This document shows positions 1 to 5,425 of a DNA stretch of 5,425 nt, in pieces. The position numbers and the translations under genes were made by a program. Source of the stretch: Bacillota bacterium. GTDB taxonomy: Bacteria; Bacillota; Clostridia; Oscillospirales; Oscillospiraceae. The first letter of the stretch is position 1. Each line of letters starts with the position of its first letter. The DNA lies in the NCBI GenBank assembly GCA_023406225.1, contig JAEXWS010000237.1, positions 1-5,425 on the forward strand. Reading direction: 5' to 3'. The notes under the pieces are model-generated. The model made no database searches. It was not told where the DNA came from and saw only the letters and a program-made list of their open reading frames with translations.

Positions 1-51
1 GGGTACGCCATCACGGCGGAGCAGCTCCGGCTGCGCTGTCCGGGCACATGA
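1..51 (+). CDS. C-terminal end of an unidentified protein (partial)
   Basis: Frame 1 is open from the window edge and ends at a TGA at 49-51, giving 16 residues (GYAITAEQLRLRCPGT). Fourteen of the 16 codons end in G or C, matching the codon style of the next gene, so this reads like a real coding end rather than chance. The tail is too short to assign to a family. It lies on the same strand as the S41/SLH gene, only 13 bases upstream of that gene's GTG, with no terminator between them, so the two are probably co-transcribed. The alternative is that the upstream gene ends outside the window and this is non-coding; the short length keeps confidence moderate. Confidence 0.5.
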   Translation, partial: GYAITAEQLRLRCPGT

Positions 52-52
52 G

Positions 53-58
53 AGGAGG
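53..58 (+). promoter_or_regulatory. Ribosome binding site of the S41/SLH gene
   Basis: A perfect AGGAGG lies six bases before the GTG at 65. It fixes that GTG as the start: the same frame stays open to the left edge of the window but has no other ATG, GTG or TTG start with a Shine-Dalgarno sequence. The residues that would be added upstream are Ser/Arg-rich and unlike a signal peptide. The site begins two bases after the upstream gene's stop codon, as expected for genes in one transcript. Confidence 0.85.
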
Positions 59-64
59 CGGACT

Positions 65-1780
65 GTGAGAACGGGAACTTTTTTCCGCCGGACGGCGGCG
101 GCCGCCCTGGCGGCGGCGGTGCTGCTGGGCACAGGCGTTTGGGCGGCGGAGCCTGACCAAGCGGCCGGGCGGCGTGAGGATTTGACGTACCTGTATGAGA
201 CGCTGTCCCAGAGGCATCCGGACCTGTTCGCCAACACGCCGGAGGCGGATTTCCTGGCCCGAAAGGCGGAGATCGAGGCCCGGCTGGACACGGAGAGCGA
301 CGCGGACTTCGCCATGGATCTGCAGTCCCTCACGGCGCTCGCGGGCGACTCCCACACCACCACGGGCCTGGGCCGCGCCCTGGGGGCGGTCCGCTATTAT
401 CCCGTGGACATCTCCTGGATGGACGGCAGGTGGTATCTCAGCGCGGCGGAGGCGCGGCACGGCGCTCTGCTGGGGTCCGAGGTCACCGCCATCAACGGCC
501 GCGGCATGGACGAGGTGCTGGCGGCGTTCGGCACGCTGTTCAGCGCCGACAATCCGGTGCGGCTCCGGCGGCAGGTGGATCAGTCCATCAACGTGGCGGA
601 GCTGTACGGCTATCTGGGCCTGATCCCGGCGGGCGAGGCGATGACGCTGACCCTGGCCGGCGGGGCCGCGCTGACGCTGGAGGCGGTGGATCAGACGGCC
701 CTGGCCGCCCTGGATATCGAGACGCTGACGGCGCGGCGGAGCGGACACGCGCCCACGGACACGGACCGGAGCCGCCTCTATTTCGCCAAGGCCCTGGACC
801 GGGACACTTATTACATCCAATACAACGCCTGCCAGGAGGACCCGGACCTGCCCATGGAGGCCTTCGCGGCCCAGGTGGGCAGGGACGCAGCCCCGTACCG
901 GCGGATCATCCTGGACCTGCGGGGCAACGGCGGCGGGTCCGACGGCGTGATCTGGCCGCTGTTTGAGGTCCTGCGGGACGCTGTTTCCAGCGGCGTGGAG
1001 GTGGTGGGCCTCATTGGAGAGGCCACCTTCTCCTCCGCCATCATCAACGCCGTGGAGCTGCAGGAGATGGGGGCCGTGCTGGCGGGCGAGCCCGCCGGCG
1101 GCAGCGTGGACCACTTCGGGTCCGTGAACGTCTTCGTCCTGCCCAATTCCGGCATCCAGGTCCAGTACTCCACCAAGTACATCGACCTGGGCACCCTGCT
1201 GGACGCGGAGGCGGGGCGGGGCGTGGTCCCCCTGGAGCCGGATGTGGCGGTCCCCCAGACCCTGGCGGACTTCCTGGCCGGGAGGGATTCCTGCGTGGAG
1301 TGGCTGCTGGCCCACAAGGAGCCGCTGGCCCAGGCGGAGCGGCCGGACGCGCCGCTGACCCGTGGGCGGTTTATCGGACAGCTCTACCAGGCGGCGGGGC
1401 CTGCTTTTGACGCCGCCATGGAGGAGAACGAACCTCCCTTCACCGATCTTCTGGGCATCGAGTGGTTCCTCCGCCCGCTGAGCTGGGCCCACCGGCTGGG
1501 CATTGCCAGGGGGACGGGAGACGGCCGCTTCGGCGCGGCCCGGACCGTGACCTGGCAGGAGGTGGCGGTGTTCCTGGTACGGAGCGCGGACGCTTTGGGC
1601 CTGGAGCCGCGGCGGGTGCGGACCGCTCCCCCGCCGGAGAGCCTGACGGCGGGGGCCTGGGACCGGGAGGCGCTGGAAACGGCATGGGCGTGGGGGCTGC
1701 TGCCGGAGGCGGCGGACTTTGCCCAGCCCCCCACCCGGGCGCAGGGCGCTGCGATGGCTGGGGCGCTTTTAAACGGATAG
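65..1780 (+). CDS. Secreted S41-family peptidase-like protein with C-terminal SLH repeats
   Basis: A 571-residue protein with a GTG start and a strong RBS. Residues 1-28 form a signal peptide: basic RR at 8-9, an Ala/Leu core, and probable cleavage near VWA-A (27/28). The mature part resembles the S41 (C-terminal processing/tail-specific) peptidase fold of Bacillus/Clostridium surface proteins. It has a helical N-terminal region with HPDLF (51-55), GDSHT (94-98), a PDZ-like stretch around AINGR (142-146), QYNAC (252-256), LDLRGNGGG (283-291), the nucleophile region TFSSA (321-325), GEPAGG (341-346), YSTKY (368-372) and a C-terminal PD (392-393). Family knowledge points to Ser323 or Ser324 as nucleophile. 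The lysine that Ctp/Tsp enzymes place about 25 residues later is absent (Ser347 aligns there), so His97 may serve in a tricorn-like arrangement, or the enzyme may be inactive. From about residue 430 to 570 there are SLH-like repeats: LTRGRF (431-436), a fuller repeat with FTDL (459-462), GIARGTGDGRF (479-489) and TWQEVAVFLV (496-505), then a degenerate third copy. SLH repeats usually bind pyruvylated wall polymers, so the protein is probably held on the cell surface. Only two cysteines are visible in the mature part (256, 410). Substrate unknown. Confidence 0.88.
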   Translation: MRTGTFFRRTAAAALAAAVLLGTGVWAAEPDQAAGRREDLTYLYETLSQRHPDLFANTPEADFLARKAEIEARLDTESDADFAMDLQSLTALAGDSHTTTGLGRALGAVRYYPVDISWMDGRWYLSAAEARHGALLGSEVTAINGRGMDEVLAAFGTLFSADNPVRLRRQVDQSINVAELYGYLGLIPAGEAMTLTLAGGAALTLEAVDQTALAALDIETLTARRSGHAPTDTDRSRLYFAKALDRDTYYIQYNACQEDPDLPMEAFAAQVGRDAAPYRRIILDLRGNGGGSDGVIWPLFEVLRDAVSSGVEVVGLIGEATFSSAIINAVELQEMGAVLAGEPAGGSVDHFGSVNVFVLPNSGIQVQYSTKYIDLGTLLDAEAGRGVVPLEPDVAVPQTLADFLAGRDSCVEWLLAHKEPLAQAERPDAPLTRGRFIGQLYQAAGPAFDAAMEENEPPFTDLLGIEWFLRPLSWAHRLGIARGTGDGRFGAARTVTWQEVAVFLVRSADALGLEPRRVRTAPPPESLTAGAWDREALETAWAWGLLPEAADFAQPPTRAQGAAMAGALLNG

Positions 1781-1820
1781 GAAAAGGGCCGGCCCGGAAC
1801 GGGCCGGCCCTTTTCTATCC
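1775..1820 (+). terminator. Rho-independent terminator after the S41/SLH gene, probably bidirectional
   Basis: A very strong inverted repeat. Bases 1782-1795 pair with 1801-1814 (14 bp including a GGGCCGGCCC core) around a five-base loop (GGAAC). The pairing continues as 1775-1780 with 1815-1820 past one bulged G at 1781. Four T follow the GC core on the + strand, and the matching AAAA on the left arm gives four U after the core on the - strand, so it could work in both directions. The stop codon TAG (1778-1780) lies inside the lower stem. Confidence 0.85.
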
Positions 1821-1930
1821 GGCTCAGGCGGAGGGGCCGCCGCCGAAAGGCCCCGTCCCGCGCGGGAGGCGGGCTTCCTTTGGGAACGGGAGGCCGCGCG
1901 TCAGCGGCGCCCACCCATCGGCGGGGATCA

Positions 1931-1973
1931 AAGGGCAAGAGGAGGACCGCAAAGCGGTCCTCCTCTTGTCCTT
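1931..1973 (-). terminator. Probable terminator of nifJ (long perfect hairpin)
   Basis: Bases 1936-1950 are perfectly complementary to 1954-1968, with a three-base loop. The stem extends to 1931-1935/1969-1973 with one G-T pair, giving about 20 bp. It starts about 37 bases past the nifJ stop codon. On the - strand the stem ends in CCTTT, which is only a short U-tract, so termination here is inferred mainly from stem strength and position. It may also protect the 3' end of the nifJ mRNA. Confidence 0.65.
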
Positions 1974-1976
1974 CCG

Positions 1977-2011
1977 GCATCCGGGGGGAGCGCCTCCCGG
2001 ATGCGGTTTTT
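1977..2011 (+). terminator. Second + strand terminator at the nifJ 3' end
   Basis: Bases 1977-1988 pair with 1993-2004 (12 bp with one G-T pair, loop AGCG). On the + strand this is followed by GG and five T (2007-2011), the classic intrinsic terminator layout. It would stop readthrough from the S41/SLH side just before it entered nifJ in antisense. The T-run overlaps the complement of the nifJ stop codon (2010-2012). On the - strand the same hairpin lies six bases after the nifJ stop but lacks a U-tract downstream; there it may act with the 1931-1973 hairpin. Confidence 0.65.
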
Positions 2012-5000
2012 ATTCGTACATCGCCTTGAGCTTGAGCAGGTGCTCGTAACGCTCCTTGGCGGCGGCCTCGGACTTGGCGAACAGAACGGTCGCGCGGTCC
2101 GGGAACTCGCGGGTCAGGCGGGAATAGCGGGCCTCGTTCATCAGGAAGTCCTGGTAGCCGCCGGACGGCTCCTTGGAATCCAGGGTGAACTTCGCGCCCT
2201 CGGCGGCGGGGTTGAACCGGAACAGGTTCCAGTAGCCGCAGTCCACCGCGCGCTTCATCTCCTTCTGGGCGTTCATCATGCCGCCCTTGATGCTGTGCAT
2301 CTCGCAGGGAGAATAGCCCACGATCAGGGAGGGGCCGGGATAGGCCTCGGCCTCCTGGATGGCCTTCAGGGTCTGGGCGGGGTTGGCGCCCATGGCCACC
2401 TGGGCCACGTAGATATAGCCGTAGCTCATGGCGATCTCGGCCAGGGACTTCTGCTTGATCTCCTTGCCGGCCGCGGCGAACTGCGCCACCTGGCCGATGT
2501 TGGAGGCCTTGGACGCCTGTCCGCCGGTGTTGGAGTAAACCTCGGTGTCGAACACGAAGATGTTCACATCGTTGCCGGAGGCCAGGACATGGTCCACGCC
2601 GCCGAAGCCGATGTCGTACGCCCAGCCGTCGCCGCCGAAGATCCACATGGACTTCTTGGAGAGGAACTCCTTGTCCTTGAGGATCTCGGCCGCCAGAGCG
2701 CAGGCGTCACAGTCGCAGTAGACCGCGCCGGAGGCCTTCAGGGCTTCCATGTGGGCCTTCATTTCCCCGTGCTTCTCGCCGAATACTTCCTTGCTGGCGG
2801 GGCTGGCGATGAACGCCTCGCACGCCTCCACGGTCATCAGGCCCTCTTCCAGCGCCGCCACGTAAGCCTTGGTGGCCTCGGCATTGGCCGCGCCGTCGCT
2901 CATGGTGTCCAGCCACTTCTGGGCCGCGTCCTTCAAACCGGACCAGGCGTGGGGCACCGCGATGAGCCGCCGGGTCAGGTCCGCCAAACGCTCGCGGGTG
3001 GCCTGCTGGCCCAGGAACATGCCCAGGCCGTGCTCGGCGTTGTCCTCAAACAGGGAGTTGGACCAGGCGGGGCCGTGGCCGTCCTTGTTGGTGCAGTAGG
3101 GAGAGGTGGCCGCCGGGCCGCCCCAGATGGAGGAACAGCCGGTGGCGTTGGAGATGTACATCCGCTCGCCGTAGAGCTGGGTCACGAGGCGGGCATAGCT
3201 GGTCTCGGCGCAGCCGGCGCAGGAGCCGGAGAACTCCAGGTAGGGCTTCTTGAACTGGCTGCCCTTAACGGTGTTGTCCTGCATGTCGGCCTTCTCGGAG
3301 ACCTTGGAGACGCAGTAGCCGAAGACCTCCTGCTGCTCGGCCTCCTGCTCCTGGGGCACCATGGCCAGCGCGTCCACGGGGCACTGGCCCACGCACACGC
3401 CGCAGCCCATGCAGTCCAAGGGAGAGATGGCCATGGTGTACTTGTACACGCCCTTGCCCTTGCCGGCCTTCACGTCCACGATCTTCGCCGCGGCGGGGGC
3501 GTTCTTGGCCTCCTCCTCCGTCAGCGCGAAGGGACGGATGGTGGCGTGGGGGCAGACATAGGCGCAGTTGTTGCACTGGATGCACTTGCCGGAGTCCCAG
3601 GTGGGGACGGAAACGGCCACGCCGCGCTTTTCATAGGCGGACGCGCCCTGCTCGAACTGGCCGTCCACATGGGGCACGAAGGCGGAGACGGGCAGGCTGT
3701 CGCCGTCCATCTTGCCCATGGGGAAGAGGATGTTCTTCACCTGCTCCACCAGAGCGGGCTTGCCCTCCAGCACGGTGGCGTCGGGCACGTCCTGGGCGTC
3801 GGCCCAGTCGGCGGGCACGTCGAACTTCTTGTAGGCGGTGGCGCCGGCGTCGATGGCCTTGTGGTTCATATCCACCACGTCCTGGCCCTTCTTCAGGTAG
3901 GAGTGGGTGGCGGCGTCCTTCATGTAGCCCACGGCCTCGGCGCCGGGCATGACCTTCGCCAGGGAGAAGAAGGCGGACTGAAGGATGGTGTTGGTGCGCT
4001 TGCCCATGCCGATCTTGGCGGCCAGGTCGATGGCGTCGATGGTGTAGACCTGGATGTTGTTCTGGGCGATGTAGCGCTTGGAGGCGGCGTCCAGCTTCTC
4101 GCTCAGCTCCGCGTCGCTCCACTGGCAGTTGATGAGGAAGGTGCCGCCGGGCTTCACGTCACGGACGATGGGGAAGCCCTTGGTGATGTAGGCGGGCACG
4201 TGGCAGGCCACGAAGTCGGCCTTGTTGATGTAGTAAGAGGACTTGATGGGCTTATCGCCAAAGCGCAGGTGGCTGATGGTGACGCCGCCGGTCTTCTTGG
4301 AGTCGTACTGGAAGTACGCCTGGATGTACTTGTCGGTGTGGTCGCCGATGATCTTGATGGAGTTCTTGTTGGCGCCCACGGTGCCGTCGCCGCCCAGGCC
4401 CCAGAACTTGCAGGCGATGGTGCCGGCGGGGGCCACGTTGGGAGCGGGCTTCTCCTCCAGGCTCAGGTGGGTCACGTCGTCCACGATGCCGATGGTGAAC
4501 TGGCGCTTCATGACGGGCTTGCCCAGCTCCTCAAACACGGCGAACACGCTGCGGGGCGGCGTATCCTTGGAGCCCAGGCCGTAGCGGCCGCCGATCACGC
4601 TGACGTCGGTGCGGCCGGCGTTGGCCAGGGCCGTGACCACGTCCATGTACAAAGGCTCGCCCTGGGAGCCGGGCTCCTTGGTGCGGTCCAGCACGGCGAT
4701 CTTCTTCGCCGTGGCGGGGATGGCCTCCAGCAGCCTGTCCGCCGCGAAGGGGCGGTACAGGCGGACCTTCACCATGCCGACCTTCTCGCCCTGGGCGGTC
4801 ATGTAGTCGATGACCTCCTCGGCCACGTCGCAGATGGAGCCCATGGCGATGATGACCTTCTCGGCGTCGGGCGCGCCGTAATAGTTGAAGAGCTTATAAT
4901 CGGTGCCCAGCTTGGCGTTGACCTTGTCCATGTACTTTTCCACGATGGCGGGCAGCGCGTCGTAATAGGCGTTGCAGGCCTCGCGGTGCTGGAAGAAGAT

Positions 5001-5425
5001 ATCGCCGTTTTCGTGAGAGCCGCGCATGTTGGGCCGCTCGGGATTCAGCGCGTGCTTGCGGAACGCCTCCACGGCGTCCATATCCGTCATTTCCTTCAAA
5101 TCGTCGTAATCCCACACGGCCACCTTCTGGATCTCGTGGGAGGTGCGGAAGCCGTCGAAGAAGTTGATGAAGGGGACCTTGCCCTCGATGGCGGCCAGAT
5201 GGGCCACGGGGCCCAGGTCCATGACCTCCTGGGGATCGTTCTCGCACAGCAGGGCGAAGCCGGTCTGACGGCAGGCCATCACGTCGGAGTGGTCGCCGAA
5301 GATGTTCAGGGCGTGGGTGGACACGGTCCGGGCGGACACGTGGAACACGCAGGGCAGCAGCTCGCCGGCGATCTTGTACATGTTGGGGATCATCAGCAGC
5401 AGACCCTGAGACGCGGTGTAGGTGG
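2010..5425 (-). CDS. nifJ: Pyruvate:ferredoxin (flavodoxin) oxidoreductase, N-terminus beyond the window
   Basis: Homodimeric-type cytoplasmic enzyme converting pyruvate + CoA to acetyl-CoA + CO2 while reducing ferredoxin or flavodoxin. The frame is open to the right edge. The ATG at 5393 is internal: the codons before it (TYTASQGLLL) are conserved family sequence, so roughly 80-90 residues are missing. Counting from that Met, the domains are: rest of domain I (to about 165, with SAR 20-22 and IFGDH 31-35); transketolase-C-like domain II (about 168-300, LDRTKEPG 235-242); gamma domain III (about 325-520, GLGGDGTVGANK 332-343); EKR segment (588-590); a two-cluster ferredoxin domain with Cys604/607/610/614 and Cys661/664/667/671; and the thiamine-diphosphate domain (about 718-1127). 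In the last, Cys725, 728, 753 and 1030 should hold the third [4Fe-4S] cluster, GDG (921-923) and N955 in SNTGG bind the cofactor through Mg, and N955 matches the substrate-contacting Asn of the Desulfovibrio africanus enzyme. All expected ligands are present, so it should be active. Oddities are an insertion before residue 915 containing Cys893/895/898, and no D. africanus-type C-terminal extension (it ends KAMYE, TAA at 2010-2012). Another 2-oxo acid substrate is possible but less likely. The promoter is outside the window. Confidence 0.97.
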   Translation of the reverse strand, partial: TYTASQGLLLMIPNMYKIAGELLPCVFHVSARTVSTHALNIFGDHSDVMACRQTGFALLCENDPQEVMDLGPVAHLAAIEGKVPFINFFDGFRTSHEIQKVAVWDYDDLKEMTDMDAVEAFRKHALNPERPNMRGSHENGDIFFQHREACNAYYDALPAIVEKYMDKVNAKLGTDYKLFNYYGAPDAEKVIIAMGSICDVAEEVIDYMTAQGEKVGMVKVRLYRPFAADRLLEAIPATAKKIAVLDRTKEPGSQGEPLYMDVVTALANAGRTDVSVIGGRYGLGSKDTPPRSVFAVFEELGKPVMKRQFTIGIVDDVTHLSLEEKPAPNVAPAGTIACKFWGLGGDGTVGANKNSIKIIGDHTDKYIQAYFQYDSKKTGGVTISHLRFGDKPIKSSYYINKADFVACHVPAYITKGFPIVRDVKPGGTFLINCQWSDAELSEKLDAASKRYIAQNNIQVYTIDAIDLAAKIGMGKRTNTILQSAFFSLAKVMPGAEAVGYMKDAATHSYLKKGQDVVDMNHKAIDAGATAYKKFDVPADWADAQDVPDATVLEGKPALVEQVKNILFPMGKMDGDSLPVSAFVPHVDGQFEQGASAYEKRGVAVSVPTWDSGKCIQCNNCAYVCPHATIRPFALTEEEAKNAPAAAKIVDVKAGKGKGVYKYTMAISPLDCMGCGVCVGQCPVDALAMVPQEQEAEQQEVFGYCVSKVSEKADMQDNTVKGSQFKKPYLEFSGSCAGCAETSYARLVTQLYGERMYISNATGCSSIWGGPAATSPYCTNKDGHGPAWSNSLFEDNAEHGLGMFLGQQATRERLADLTRRLIAVPHAWSGLKDAAQKWLDTMSDGAANAEATKAYVAALEEGLMTVEACEAFIASPASKEVFGEKHGEMKAHMEALKASGAVYCDCDACALAAEILKDKEFLSKKSMWIFGGDGWAYDIGFGGVDHVLASGNDVNIFVFDTEVYSNTGGQASKASNIGQVAQFAAAGKEIKQKSLAEIAMSYGYIYVAQVAMGANPAQTLKAIQEAEAYPGPSLIVGYSPCEMHSIKGGMMNAQKEMKRAVDCGYWNLFRFNPAAEGAKFTLDSKEPSGGYQDFLMNEARYSRLTREFPDRATVLFAKSEAAAKERYEHLLKLKAMYE

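Noticed and set aside
11..1492. A 493-codon open frame on the - strand opposite the S41/SLH gene
   Set aside because: The + strand gene has a signal peptide, family motifs and an RBS. The antisense frame gives a Gln/Arg/Gly/His-rich product with no recognisable domain, and it is open only because GC-biased codons suppress stops on the other strand.
1821..1930. Possible small RNA or small gene between the hairpins
   Set aside because: Only short, weak stems (for example 1833-1838 with 1849-1854) and a 12-base palindrome (1856-1867) are visible, with no promoter, no RBS-start pair and no known RNA fold.
1462..2049. A 195-codon + strand frame crossing the intergenic region
   Set aside because: It runs out of frame through the S41/SLH gene and then through all three hairpins; the Gly/Pro/Arg-rich composition and position indicate chance openness.
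1384..2646. A 420-codon - strand frame spanning the S41/SLH 3' end, the intergenic gap and the end of nifJ
   Set aside because: It is a frame-shifted shadow of nifJ continuing through the terminator region; its product is Arg/Pro/Gly-rich and matches no family, while the nifJ frame is intact through to its own stop.
3340..3600. A separate ferredoxin gene, suggested by the two Cys-rich motifs
   Set aside because: Both cluster motifs are in the same uninterrupted frame as the rest of nifJ, in the order normal for the single-chain enzyme, so this is its ferredoxin domain.

Overview
This is a GC-rich window with two main genes facing each other. The most likely source is a high-GC, obligately anaerobic member of the Firmicutes, for example the Oscillospiraceae (Flavonifractor/Oscillibacter-like gut bacteria). 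Three things suggest this: a single-chain pyruvate:ferredoxin oxidoreductase (strict or near-strict anaerobe), a secreted protein ending in S-layer-homology (SLH) repeats (Gram-positive type envelope), and strong G/C preference at third codon positions. The taxon is an inference, because no rRNA or other phylogenetic marker is present.

Layout. Bases 1-51 hold the last 16 codons of an unidentified + strand gene. After a 13-base gap containing a strong Shine-Dalgarno sequence, a GTG-started + strand gene (65-1780) encodes a secreted 571-residue S41-family peptidase-like protein with a C-terminal SLH region. Bases 1781-2009 are non-coding and contain three strong hairpins that look like terminators for the two converging genes. 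From 2010 to the right edge, the - strand carries most of nifJ/por, the pyruvate:ferredoxin (flavodoxin) oxidoreductase. Its N-terminal part (roughly 80-90 residues) lies beyond the window.

Function. The oxidoreductase converts pyruvate and CoA to acetyl-CoA, CO2 and reduced ferredoxin, the central step of clostridial fermentation. The S41/SLH protein probably works outside the membrane on peptides or cell-wall proteins. Nothing ties the two genes into one pathway: they converge and are separated by terminators, so they are probably independent units. The points most worth a second look are an apparent insertion of about 46 residues with a Cys-Asp-Cys-Asp-Ala-Cys motif inside the oxidoreductase's thiamine-diphosphate domain, the lack of the usual catalytic lysine in the S41 protein, and the dense hairpin cluster between the genes. 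I see no clearly new multi-gene system, mobile element, CRISPR array or RNA gene here.
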